Assembly: GCA_951799405.1 (NCBI GenBank) | Contig: OX637350.1 | Span: 7,611,852-7,675,851, forward strand | Direction of reading: 5' to 3' | DNA from: Agapetus fuscipes | Taxonomy: Eukaryota; Arthropoda; Insecta; Trichoptera; Glossosomatidae | DNA length: 64,000 nucleotides | Shown: positions 21,091 to 30,233 of the stretch, one piece after another | How positions within the stretch are numbered: position 1 is the first letter of the stretch | Layout: every line of letters begins with the position of its first letter | Translations under genes and position numbers: made by a program | Notes under the pieces: model-generated | The model's input: the letters and a program-made list of their open reading frames with translations, nothing else | Told to the model about the DNA's origin: nothing | Database searches by the model: none

Positions 21091-21673
21091 TTTATTTTTT
21101 AAAATAAAGTTATTTTTTGTTTAACGTAGTTTATTTTCACAATAATATTTAATATCTCGAGTACTTTCGACCTTCAATATTCAGGCCATTATCAAGAGTG
21201 ATGTATAAAAAGTACTCGAGATATTAAATATTATTGTGAAAATAAACTACGTTAAACAAAAAATAACTTTATTTTAAAAAAAATGAATTTTCACTGTGTG
21301 AATACACAAACCCTAAAAAATCTAATTTTTTTAAATGTTTTTAGGCTTTCACGGCCGGATCTAGATGCTTGATTTTCTGGTTCCGGGTTTTGACCGTGGT
21401 CCATGTTTTTGCTTGTCTTCTTCTTTTTTCATTTTATTCTTTCTTGAAGACTTTCAGCTTACGTTTCGTCTCCTCTGTGGGCGACTTCTTCGGAGTTCTG
21501 CTTGCTACTGATCTGCTTGCTACTGAATCAGTAGCAAGCAGAACTCCGAAGAAGTCGCCCACAGAGGAGACGAAACGTAAGCTGAAAGTCTTCAAGAAAG
21601 AATAAAAAGAAATAAGAAGAAGACAAGCAAAAACATGGACCACGGTCAAAACCCGGAACCAGAAAATCAAGCA
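21091..21673. mobile_element. Tandem palindromic Penelope-type tail insertions
   Basis: Two palindromes lie side by side. The first has perfect 73-nt arms (21095-21167 and 21209-21281) around a 41-nt spacer, followed by the terminus-like ATGAATTTTCACTGTGTG and ACACAAACCCTAAAAAATC. The second (21366-21673) has arms of about 150 nt centred near 21527, with a 15-nt duplication in one arm, preceded by TTTTTAGGCTTTCACGGCCG, the complement of a PLE terminus. The second palindrome carries GAAGAAGTC...GACGAAACG, very close to the PLE tail at 12409-12440. A 12-bp repeat bounds the whole insert; T-rich repeats leave open whether it is one event or one palindrome nested beside another. Confidence 0.75.
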
Positions 21674-22050
21674 TATATTTTTTTAATTCTATGTTTGCGT
21701 CGTAGAAAAGGGGTGGAAACCTTAGTACAAATACTTCTAATATAATATATAATATCTTCATTTACAAATGCCAGACTCCTGTAAACTGGATTTTTAGAAA
21801 ACGCTAGAAATTCATTTAAATATCTATCGTATTTTGTCAGGAAGAAGAAATCCTGATTCATCCATTTCTTGTATTGTTTAATGTGAGGGAATTGAAACAT
21901 TTGTACTGGGAAATTTCCGGTGAGATTCACACTGGTCTCTGATTTTCGGATTCCTTTAATGAATCTTTGAACAATTCGCATTTCATTCCTCGTCAAAGCA
22001 AACACAATTATAACTTTTGAACTGCAATACGATCTTGCTTTATTTTCCAT
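21667..22050 (-). CDS. Unrecognised 127-codon frame inside the inverted-repeat structure
   Basis: I do not recognise this protein. It starts MENKARSYCSSKV and is rich in Lys, Arg, Phe and Tyr, with no signal peptide, zinc motif or clear membrane segment. Its last 18 or so residues are read from the inverted arm, so the C-terminus depends on the repeat. It is the only frame of note in the 700-bp centre. It could be a remnant of a transposon protein, a captured exon or chance. No start context or neighbour helps. Confidence 0.25.
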   Translation of the reverse strand: MENKARSYCSSKVIIVFALTRNEMRIVQRFIKGIRKSETSVNLTGNFPVQMFQFPHIKQYKKWMNQDFFFLTKYDRYLNEFLAFSKNPVYRSLAFVNEDIIYYIRSICTKVSTPFLRRKHRIKKIYA

Positions 22051-22854
22051 CTTACAACAAACTTACCTAGAATTATGACCAAAAAGTTTTTCGAATAGGA
22101 AGCAACAAGCCCTTTTATATGATAAAGACTACATTAAAACGTAGTTAATACTCTTCAAGTGCACTAATAATTCCTGGAAAATGTAGACTCTAATATGTAT
22201 ATTATTCTGCTTTTAATGTTCGCATTGTTTTTAATATTTGATGTAGCAACCTTGGATAATCTCTTGTGGATGCGCTCAATACCTTCTGTCAACGTCATTC
22301 TATTTTTCCGCAATTAAGTTAATACGCTGGACGTTTAGCATTTCCGTGCTGCCTGGTTAGAGTCCGTGTGCCATTTTTATTCTAAAAATACGCAAAGAAT
22401 GCTGTTGCACAATTTCCTTTCTAATTACTAAGGTTTCCACCCCTTTTCTACGACACAAACATAGAATTAAAAAAATATATATTTTATCACTGCAGCTACG
22501 TTTTCTCAGGCTTGCAACACACAGAGATAATGGGGATTTTCTTCTACCCCTAGCACGAAACTTAACGTTTAATCTTAAACATAGCATTTTACTAATAATG
22601 AATGAAAATTATTTACCAACAAAGTGATAGATCAAGTGTGAATAAAAACAAAAAGTATGTCAGCTTACTATTTCACGAAATGTTGAAGGTGTAAAAATAA
22701 AATTACGATCACCTTCCGCTGAAATGGTATAAGTAATAATCCTGATAATCGGTAGGCTCAGAGTTTTTTTTATTTAGTTTTTTAGTTACATAAATCGAAG
22801 CATGGAAAGTCAAATGCTAGGAAAACCCGTATTTAAAACGACACATATAAAAAC

Positions 22855-23140
22855 ATGACAGATATGATGGATAGGGTCCACAAGATGAAATGGCAGTAAG
22901 CCGGTCATGTCGCAAGTAAAGAAGATGACAGGTAGACAAATAAAATTCTGAAAAATAAGTCGTGGAAGGGTAGAAGAAGTTGGAAAAGACCCACAAACTT
23001 AAGTTTTCGAAATTTTACTTGCCTTTGAAGACGCGTGGATGAGAGAGTGCTACATGAAATAGAGACCTCTATAAATTTTCTTGAAGAGACCCATGAACCA
23101 GTGGAGAGAGAAAGCTAACAAGATGATAAGAAGCGTCTCA
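22855..23140 (+). pseudogene. Degenerate LINE C-terminal fragment
   Basis: Read in one frame with stops, the segment gives MDRVHKMKWQ, a stop, AGHVASKEDDR, a stop, then a WKGRRSWKRPTN stretch. This follows the pattern of the post-RT region of insect endonuclease/reverse transcriptases (a KWQWAGH-like block, then a GRRS..RPT.R motif). At least two in-frame stops make it dead. Its 3' part runs up to the SINE-1 copy at 23161. Confidence 0.6.
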
Positions 23141-23160
23141 GTTGCGAAATTAAAAAGCAT

Positions 23161-23471
23161 ATCTTGGACCGGTCCGTAGTCCAGTGGCAACACTTCGGAC
23201 TCGTAAATGGAAGGTTGTGGATTCGGATCCCGGCGGAGCACAACAAATATACCATTTATATTTCGAATGTGCTCTTCGCTGAGTTGAAAAATTCATAAAC
23301 CTTTACCAAAGACCGGTCACTGAAAGGTCCATCCAACCTTACAACAACTGGGTCTTGCTTGAGAATCGGCACTTTCTACAGCGACGACCAAGCTCGCAGA
23401 GGGCTCTTGAGGTGTGATACACACAAAAACAGCGCTCACTAAATAAATCATCCTAATATTATTATTATTAT
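23161..23471 (+). repeat. SINE-1 copy, full tRNA-body-tail, 5S head lost
   Basis: Starts ATCTTGGACCGGTCCGTAGT: the first bases are the junction that follows the 5S-like head in full copies. A-box-like TAGTCCAGTGGCAAC, B-box-like GGATTCGGATCCC, complete body, and an (ATT)n tail at 23457-23471. Confidence 0.88.
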
Positions 23472-24906
23472 CTCGCCGATCCCTTCATTATTTTTTTCTC
23501 CATCGATGAAATTCAGAGTCAAGCTCAATTGAGTTGATGTTTAATCTACGATCTACTATGAATAACACTGCTGGTTTGCAACTTAGGTTGTGCGAGAAAG
23601 GTACTCGCTTTGTTTTAACAAATCGATTTATAATCAGATTCATCTCAGCAAGCACTGGGATAATATTAATTTCCAAGTTAAGCATTGAATCTGTAAATAG
23701 TTGAATTGATCGGTATTTGATTAAGAGCCTGAAGTAGCGAAACTCGAGTTAGGTTGCACAAAATAGCGGTGGTTGCGCGGCAGCAAGGGTGGATTCGGCT
23801 CAGCAAACTGCAAAGCCACAACTCGGATACAAACAAGATATCTAAGAAGGTTAGACAAGATCATTTAACTGATTTATACAACAGAGTGTGACGGATTGTG
23901 CTAGAAATTTTAACAAGCGTCAGGGCTGAATTTTTAACAGTCCATTAAATAGTCAAGAAGTGTTTTGAGGTGTACTCGTATATTATTAGACTCAATAATC
24001 TCCGAGTAAAAGATTTTTATTATCTGGCATATTCTAAAATGACTTTGGAACCGTATAAACATTTGATTAAGTTTTATTCGACAGGTTTTTTCTACTTAAT
24101 ATTAAAATTCACTCTAAAAGAAAGTCCTTAGTCAGATTATAATAGTGTCATAGACAGATTAAGTAAATTTCTAGCGATTGATCCCCAAACATATTGCATG
24201 AAATTTGAAACCATTGGGCAACATACCACCATTTATTGGCTAAAATAGCACCAAAAAGAGTGTGAGTACTAGGCTAATTTCGATCCAAAAATCATTCACT
24301 TTCCGTTGTGTTTTGAAATGCATATAATGATATTTGCATAAACAAATCCCTTAAATAATACAAAAAAATGTCAGAGGCAAAGAAAAATCGGAAGGAAAAA
24401 ATAAAGGAGTGAATGCTTCACGTTTATAAGGATATACTCAAACCATTTAACTATTGAGTCAACTCTTTGAAATATTCTCAAATAGACTTTGTAGTTTATT
24501 CCTGAATGTATGACTGTATGTATAAACGAAAACGAGTTATGATTTTAACAGGGAAACATAAAATAATATGGAAAACAAACATTTGTTTATTCAGGATTTA
24601 TTTTTGTTCATTTGGTTTGTTGTTTTGCTAGCACTTGCCCAAACATTTGATATTTATTTTGTTAACATTTGGTATTTCTCCGTAATAACATGAAAAAATA
24701 AAACAATGGATTTTTCGGCCATTCAAAAATACAAATTACAGCCGGCATTATTTTATACAGGATGGAATTATTTTTCCACAAAACTGATGAGACACGAACA
24801 CGGCAAAAATACATAAATATTTGACCTCTCCGCATACTAGCACTGTCCCATATTACGTATTCAATTAAACGCAATGATAAAAAAAATCCAAATAAAACGA
24901 GAACTG
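23472..24906. other. Unassigned AT-rich DNA
   Basis: No gene or repeat family member recognised. Confidence 0.5.
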
Positions 24907-24976
24907 TATCTAATCTAATCTAATCTAACCTAAGCTGCAAAGATATATATCATTTAAGATTTATATTAAATGCATT

Positions 24977-25309
24977 TTCTAGTCCGGTCGATAGCTCAGG
25001 TGGTAGAGTGCTTGCATTCCATGCCGAAAGCTCGGGTTCGAAACCCACCGAGGGTGTAGAAATGATTTCCTGTTTCGGTGTTTATTTCAAACCCACAAAA
25101 TAAAATACCGGCAAGGTTTACTCAGCCTTCACAAAAATGAGTACCAGCACTCTCGGGAGCTGGGAAACCTCCACTTCAACTGAAGTGGTTGGCGTAAGGC
25201 CGGCCCCCTTACCTGTAAAAATAAATAGGTTTAACTCGCCACATGCGACCCCTTCGGGGCTAACGTGGCAAGAAGTTACACTATATGTGCAGCTTAGTTG
25301 CGTTTGCGT
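24977..25309 (+). repeat. SINE-2 copy, full length, inserted in R3
   Basis: Head GTCCGGTCGATAGCTCAGG, B box GGGTTCGAAACCC, complete body with AACTGAAGTGGTTGGCG and CCCCTTCGGGGCTAACG, TTTGCG-type tail at 25300-25309. TGCATT flanks both sides (24971-24976, 25310-25315), consistent with a short duplication in the R3 target. The frames at 25118-25376 are repeat translations. Confidence 0.88.
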
Positions 25310-25395
25310 TGCATTCCCACAAGCAGACATGTATAATTTTGCGCTAACACATGCCGCATGTGGACCTACAATATAAAAACCAATCTCAAATGAAC

Positions 25396-25664
25396 TGTAA
25401 CGAGATGGATTTGTTTGTTAGGTAAAAATGGAACATGAGATTTGAATTTGAATGAAAAGGAAAACAAAGGAAGGCGAAAGGAGGGAGGAAGCTTGCCTGG
25501 CATGAGAGCTACAAGCATGTGTAATAAAGAATAAAGAATAAAGAATATTATTGTGCTGTGGTTAATTGTGTATACATTGTGAAAGAAATAAAAGTAAACA
25601 TATTAAAGTGGCTGTTAATTATTAATTGTGTCAATCAGCAGGACAGAGAAGAAAAACCCTCACA
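25396..25664 (+). repeat. 5' LTR
   Basis: 269 bp, starting TGTAACGAG and ending CCCTCACA (TG...CA). It contains three overlapping AATAAAG units at about 25521-25545, usable as polyadenylation signals. Identical to the 3' LTR apart from one A in the AAAAA run near 25427. Confidence 0.95.
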
Positions 25665-25667
25665 TTT

Positions 25668-25680
25668 TGGCGCCCAACGT
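25668..25680 (+). other. Primer-binding site (tRNA-Lys type)
   Basis: TGGCGCCCAACGT begins 3 nt after the 5' LTR. It is complementary to the 3' end of a common animal tRNA-Lys (ending ACGTTGGGCGCCA). Confidence 0.85.
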
Positions 25681-26125
25681 AAAAGAAAAATCTGTAAATG
25701 AAATTCCTATGAAGAAAATTTTCTCAAACAAAAACAAATGACATTCGATTCCAATAAATGACATTCAAAACAATATGAAATAATTAAAATTGGACAGATT
25801 TATGTTTGTGAAAGCATAATGGAAAGCATCAACACGTTTAAAAGCTAGTGAAGACATCGACTTATACAATTAACAACAAGAAATTACAAGATTTGAAACG
25901 CTGTTTTGAAAATATTGAAGGTGAGAGAATTCAAACTACCTACACCACGGGCAGAAGAAGATTTAAAAATGGAACGTCGCGGGAGAATGAAGAATGGATA
26001 TGAACCAGTTTGTTTCAAATCAGTTTAGATAAATATATATAGATGGTGTTATATTTAATTTGTATGAAATTTTTTTTGAGATGAAATGATTTTTTCTCAT
26101 TACACAAATTGAAAATATACAGCAA

Positions 26126-26899
26126 ATGACGAAATCTAAAAAAATAAATAATAAAAAGGATTTAGAAAGTAACACAATGGAGTCCATAAATTTTGATCCT
26201 CTCAAATTAAAAATATCTTTTAATGGTGAAAGTGAACCACATGAATTTATAATAAGGTTAGAAGAATTAGCCAAAGTCTACAAATTAAAATTAGATTATT
26301 TGGTAGAGTGTATGCCTATATTTTTAACAGATTTTCCGTTGACTTGGTACAGAGCAATTAACTGTGAATTTGATTGGAAAATTTTTAAAACCAAATTCTT
26401 ACAACAATTTGAAAAATATGACTTTCAAAGGAATCTTAAGTTAGAAATTTTAAATATGGTACAAGGTCATGATAATGCATCTGTTTATATTTTAAAGGTC
26501 AAATCCAAAAATAATTTATTAAATAAAAGAATGCATGATAAAGAACTTATGGACATAATAATTCATGGATTGTCAGAAAAATATGCAACTTTACTGACAA
26601 CATCTGAAATTAAAAATACAGAGGAATTATCTACAATATGTAGCAAGTTTGAATCATTTTTCAAATTTAATGAATGTAAAAATTTAAATGTAATGAATGA
26701 CATAAAAGAGAAAAATGTAATGCAAAAATGCAATTTTTGTAATAAATTAGGACATGATGAAATAGATTGTTGGACTAAAAATAGAAAATTAGATTACATA
26801 CAGAATAAATGTAGAAGTTTCACAAATAATATAGTATGCCACTTTTGTAATAAAAGAGGACATGTGGAAAGAAATTGTTTTATAAAAAATGGAAAATAG
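26126..26899 (+). CDS. gag: Gag protein with two zinc knuckles
   Basis: 257 codons. Residues about 25-130 fit the retrotransposon Gag (capsid-like) pattern: DPLKLKISFNGESEP and FIIRLEELAKVYKL, then LTWYRAIN and WKIFKTKFLQQFEKY. The C-terminal part has two nucleocapsid-type zinc knuckles, CNFCNKLGHDEIDC (about 198-211) and CHFCNKRGHVERNC (about 238-251), both perfect CX2CX4HX4C. It should package element RNA into particles. The frame is intact, and the preceding 460-nt leader (25665-26125) holds no other ORF. The stop lies 8 nt after the integrase ATG. Very A-rich codon use matches the integrase frame. Confidence 0.93.
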   Translation: MTKSKKINNKKDLESNTMESINFDPLKLKISFNGESEPHEFIIRLEELAKVYKLKLDYLVECMPIFLTDFPLTWYRAINCEFDWKIFKTKFLQQFEKYDFQRNLKLEILNMVQGHDNASVYILKVKSKNNLLNKRMHDKELMDIIIHGLSEKYATLLTTSEIKNTEELSTICSKFESFFKFNECKNLNVMNDIKEKNVMQKCNFCNKLGHDEIDCWTKNRKLDYIQNKCRSFTNNIVCHFCNKRGHVERNCFIKNGK

Positions 26900-27779
26900 A
26901 AAAAGAGTGGATAGACCGTTAAAAATGCTGAGTATTGATTTGATAGGACCATTACCAAAATCAAGTACGGGCTATATACATATATTATCAATAATAGATG
27001 TTTTTACCAAATATTGTTGGTTATTTCCTTTAAGAAGAGCTACTACAGAAGAAATAGTAAAATTAATAGAAAATAAAATATTTTTAACAGAAGGAGTACC
27101 GCAAACGATAATAACAGATAATGGAAAGAATTTAAAGTCTAATGCATTTAAAGATTTTATGTACTCATATGGAGTACAGAAAATATTTTATACAACTTTA
27201 TATACTCCCATGTGCAATAATGTAGAGACATATAATAGAACAATAGGATACACATTAGCTATTTTTGTTGAAAATGAACAAAGAAAATGGGATACTTTCT
27301 TAGATTCAGTACAAAGCATAATAAATAATACAGTCAATTTAGCAACAGGATACACACCTAATGTATTAGCAAGAGGTAGGGAGATTGTACTAAATGGTGA
27401 AATTCATGGTGAAATAGTAAATGATGAAATAGAATCAAAGGAAGATTTAGATAAATATAGAGATATGCATAAAGATAAAATGAAGGAATTAAACACATTA
27501 TACAAAATTGTAACAGAAAATTTATGGGATGCATATAATAAAAATGCAAATTATTATAATAAAGGTAGATCAAATCGTGTCTATGATCAAGGGGATATTG
27601 TATGGCGTAAGAATTTCATACAATCAAATGCAGGGAAATACTTCTGTACAAAGTTGGCTCCAAAATTTGTCAAAGCCAGAATAGAAAAGAAAGTTAGCAA
27701 GATAGTCTATGTATTAAAAGATATAGACACAAATGTTATAAATAAATATCACATCAAGGACATAATCAAATTAGATTAA
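26889..27779 (+). CDS. Integrase catalytic core and C-terminal domain, N-terminus deleted
   Basis: 296 codons. The DDE core is visible: MLSIDLIGPLP (first Asp, about residue 16), IITDNGKN (second Asp, about 77), and CNNVETYNR (catalytic Glu, about 113). All three acidic residues are present. Residues 208-290 (RVYDQGDIVWRKN, then GKYFCTKLAPKFVKARIEKK) resemble the GPY/F-type C-terminal domain of Ty3-group integrases. The HHCC zinc-binding N-domain that normally precedes the core is missing, as are protease, RT and RNase H. The frame is +1 relative to gag. An in-frame TAA at 26883-26885 sits just before the ATG, so translation needs either reinitiation at this ATG or a +1 shift within about 14 nt. 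Confidence 0.92.
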   Translation: MENRKRVDRPLKMLSIDLIGPLPKSSTGYIHILSIIDVFTKYCWLFPLRRATTEEIVKLIENKIFLTEGVPQTIITDNGKNLKSNAFKDFMYSYGVQKIFYTTLYTPMCNNVETYNRTIGYTLAIFVENEQRKWDTFLDSVQSIINNTVNLATGYTPNVLARGREIVLNGEIHGEIVNDEIESKEDLDKYRDMHKDKMKELNTLYKIVTENLWDAYNKNANYYNKGRSNRVYDQGDIVWRKNFIQSNAGKYFCTKLAPKFVKARIEKKVSKIVYVLKDIDTNVINKYHIKDIIKLD

Positions 27780-28414
27780 AAAAAAAAAAAAAACATATTT
27801 TCATGTGTATGAAAAATTTGAGGTGATGCATGATACGGTGAAAGTTGATATAAAAGTGATCAGTGAAAGAATGAATTATGAAACATTGCATGAATGAAGG
27901 TATGAAACATAAATTAAACAAAGTATTACATATGAAGGTAAAGTTTTTTAAAAAATTGATGGACTGATAAATTTATTAATGAAAAATAAATTTGAAATAA
28001 ATTTAAATATTGGGAAAGATGTGATACATGTTTAAAAAAAAAAAAAAAAGTTATTTTAATGAATTGATTAATTAACTGGTGAATGTTTATTATGTATTGT
28101 TATTTGATTATTTTGAATTGTTGAATTAAGTATTTAAAAAAAAAACAAATATTGTTTATAATATTGAATATGAAATTTGTGTTAAAAAAAAAAATATATT
28201 AATTTTAGTATGAAAATAATTGGCATTGTTAAAAAAAATGTATTAATGACTGAATAATGTATCAGAAACAGGTTTTTTTTTATTTTCATATTTTTGAAAT
28301 TTATCCTTAAAATAAAACAAAATATGTGGCGCCGGCTGAGCATTATGATACATTATTTACTCATTGTAAAAAAAAAAAAAAAAAAAATTGGGAATGTTTT
28401 TTTTTTTTTTTTAT
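27780..28414 (+). other. 3' untranslated region of the LTR element
   Basis: Extremely AT-rich, with many A runs of 10 or more and one long T run (28397-28412). No coding capacity. Confidence 0.8.
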
Positions 28415-28427
28415 GAGAGGAAGGAGG
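28415..28427 (+). other. Polypurine tract
   Basis: GAGAGGAAGGAGG ends 5 nt before the 3' LTR; the usual primer for plus-strand synthesis. Confidence 0.8.
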
Positions 28428-28432
28428 TGTAT

Positions 28433-28700
28433 TGTAACGAGATGGATTTGTTTGTTAGGTAAAATGGAACATGAGATTTGAATTTGAATGAAAAGGAAAA
28501 CAAAGGAAGGCGAAAGGAGGGAGGAAGCTTGCCTGGCATGAGAGCTACAAGCATGTGTAATAAAGAATAAAGAATAAAGAATATTATTGTGCTGTGGTTA
28601 ATTGTGTATACATTGTGAAAGAAATAAAAGTAAACATATTAAAGTGGCTGTTAATTATTAATTGTGTCAATCAGCAGGACAGAGAAGAAAAACCCTCACA
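28433..28700 (+). repeat. 3' LTR
   Basis: 268 bp, identical to the 5' LTR except for one missing A. Followed by the duplicated target GAAC. Confidence 0.95.
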
Positions 28701-28820
28701 GAACATAAGCCCTGCAGCTCTTTCCGTCCTTCCCTGAAACAGGGGGACATTGGCAAAGTGAACCATTTTTTACAGTATGGGTGGTCAGCCGCATACCAAC
28801 CTGTAAGTCAAGGAACAATG

Positions 28821-30225
28821 GAACAACTATAATCTAAAGAAAATCTCTTAAATCTAGTACGAAAGTCTTAGGATCCATAAATATTTATAGCGATTTGAAG
28901 GTAGTCCATAATTTCAAGGGTAGTAAATATTTATGTATTCAAAATAATACGGAGAGGTTTTATAAAATTCCTTGAGGGTAGACATTGATTAAAGTAAGAA
29001 TTCATGTTTTCCAATTCACACACAACCACATATTATAATCGTACCCTTGAGGAAAGCTTATAATAGCATTAAAATTAAATAGATGTTTACATCACCGTAA
29101 GTTTCAAGATTTTTTTTAATAGATTTGTGAAGAGGAATGCAATTCACCAACCTATTTTGCCTGGCCAGTTGTCTTCAAGCGAAAGCAGAAGCTTGTGTGC
29201 ATGCAATGGCATCTGTTGAATCGAAATTATGGTCAAATGGGCCAGACGTGATTCTAACCAGCGTTATTCTGTTCCAAATACGATAGTCGAACAAGCGAGA
29301 TGACCCCCTCGGCCATAACACCGACATATTTTTCAAATATAAATTCGTATGATAGAAAACAAGGACTGAAACAGATTTTATGCTTTCAGATAAGTGAAAT
29401 TGTCATGATATTGCTAGTATCTTTGTAATATACAAATGACTACGAGCCCCGTTTTTGTTTTAATAATCCGTAAAACGTAACAAGTCCACAAATGAAAGGT
29501 AATTGAAAAATGAACAATGCCACAATTTTAACAAAGATCGCCTTCATTATCACCTCATTCAGGAGTACGAGCGTTTTCTTGAAAATATACATATGGAAAC
29601 TGAAACAGATTTTCTAGTGAGCGTTTTAGCTGGTCCACATTTTCTGTGCATCGCATTGGTGGAGTTTAACCGTTGAGCTAGATACCTGGGGTACAGGTGT
29701 GATAATTCAATTCAGGGCTTTGCGTGCCACCATTGTTATGTGATGATCTGCCTCCACACTGATTACGGAGTTTCCCTTGTATCTCCTGGATGGATGCTCA
29801 TGCTATACCTCGACTAACTCGTGTACTCCTAATAGCTTGCTGATGAATTAAACACCTGTGCTGTGTTCTTTGATAAAATGACTGCACAGCAATATTCCCA
29901 TTAAGTTCATTGAAGTACTACACTTCATTGAAGTAGGTATGCGAAACGTATTGTACCTAATGATTTTACTGATTTCTCTTTTATTTAAACTGAATTTTTT
30001 TTTTTAAATAATTTAATTGATCCCATTTGGTTCACAATTTACAACATTAGATTTCTAGCTCTGGATTTCGACTTCACGGCTCAATGTTTTAATCGACACT
30101 CTCCTGATGCCCTATTGCAGTCCATTTATATAGGTACAAAAGAGATATTTCTGGCATATTCCAGATAATTCGATCTTTCGCTCATACCAGACCGCCGTTC
30201 ATGTACCTTACTACTACCATCATGG
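28821..30225. other. Unassigned DNA with one SINE-3 head
   Basis: No gene. At about 29190-29325, reverse orientation, a tRNA-like head aligns with the one at 15640-15740. Its minus strand has a good A box TGGCCGAGGGGG and a mutated B box near GGTTAGAATCAC. The rest is unrecognised. Confidence 0.45.
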
Positions 30226-30233
30226 ATCATACT

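Larger units (their letters stand above)
20938..22621. mobile_element. Inverted-repeat structure with two palindromic insertions in its left arm
   Basis: The left arm 20938-21090 plus 21674-21727 matches the right arm 22426-22621 in inverted orientation, about 200 bp per side. Outer ends read GGTAAATAGTTTTCATTC on the left and the complement of GGTAAATAATTTTCATTC on the right. The left arm is cut by 21091-21673, which is flanked by an exact 12-bp repeat TATATTTTTTTA (21079-21090, 21674-21685); the right arm is uninterrupted. The 700-bp centre (21728-22425) holds one unidentified minus-strand frame. It could be a DNA transposon with long terminal inverted repeats or a segmental inverted duplication. 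I see no clear duplication at the outer ends. Confidence 0.6.
25396..28700 (+). mobile_element. Young Ty3-type LTR retrotransposon encoding only gag and integrase
   Basis: A 3305-bp element with LTRs at 25396-25664 and 28433-28700 that differ by one A in a run, flanked by a 4-bp duplication GAAC (25392-25395, 28701-28704) inside an R3 copy. It has a primer-binding site, a purine tract, an open gag frame and an open integrase frame. Protease, reverse transcriptase, RNase H and the zinc-binding N-terminus of integrase are absent; gag runs directly into the integrase core with an 11-nt overlap. Near-identical LTRs mean recent insertion, so reverse transcription must have been supplied by another element. 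No envelope gene. Confidence 0.93.
24907..28820 (-). repeat. R3 copy split by a SINE and an LTR retrotransposon
   Basis: Pieces at 24907-24976, 25310-25395 and 28701-28820 join into one R3 unit. It has a TCTAA-type tail repeat (24911-24930), CTAAGCTGCAAAGATAT, TGCATTCCCACAAGCAGAC, CAATCTCAAATGAAC, and after the LTR element ATAAGCCCTGCAGCTC and GTATGGGTGGTCAGCC to GTAAGTCAAGGAAC. The reconstructed order matches uninterrupted copies such as 48505-48755. Confidence 0.88.

Noticed and set aside
21369..21670. Two nearly identical 78-codon frames on opposite strands
   Set aside because: They are the two arms of one palindrome read in each direction; no protein evidence.
25118..25376. Opposed 70- and 79-codon frames
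   Set aside because: Translations of a SINE-2 copy; the same peptides recur in other SINE-2 copies.
25396..28700. Endogenous retrovirus
   Set aside because: No envelope frame, short LTRs and Ty3-type gag and integrase; an LTR retrotransposon derivative.
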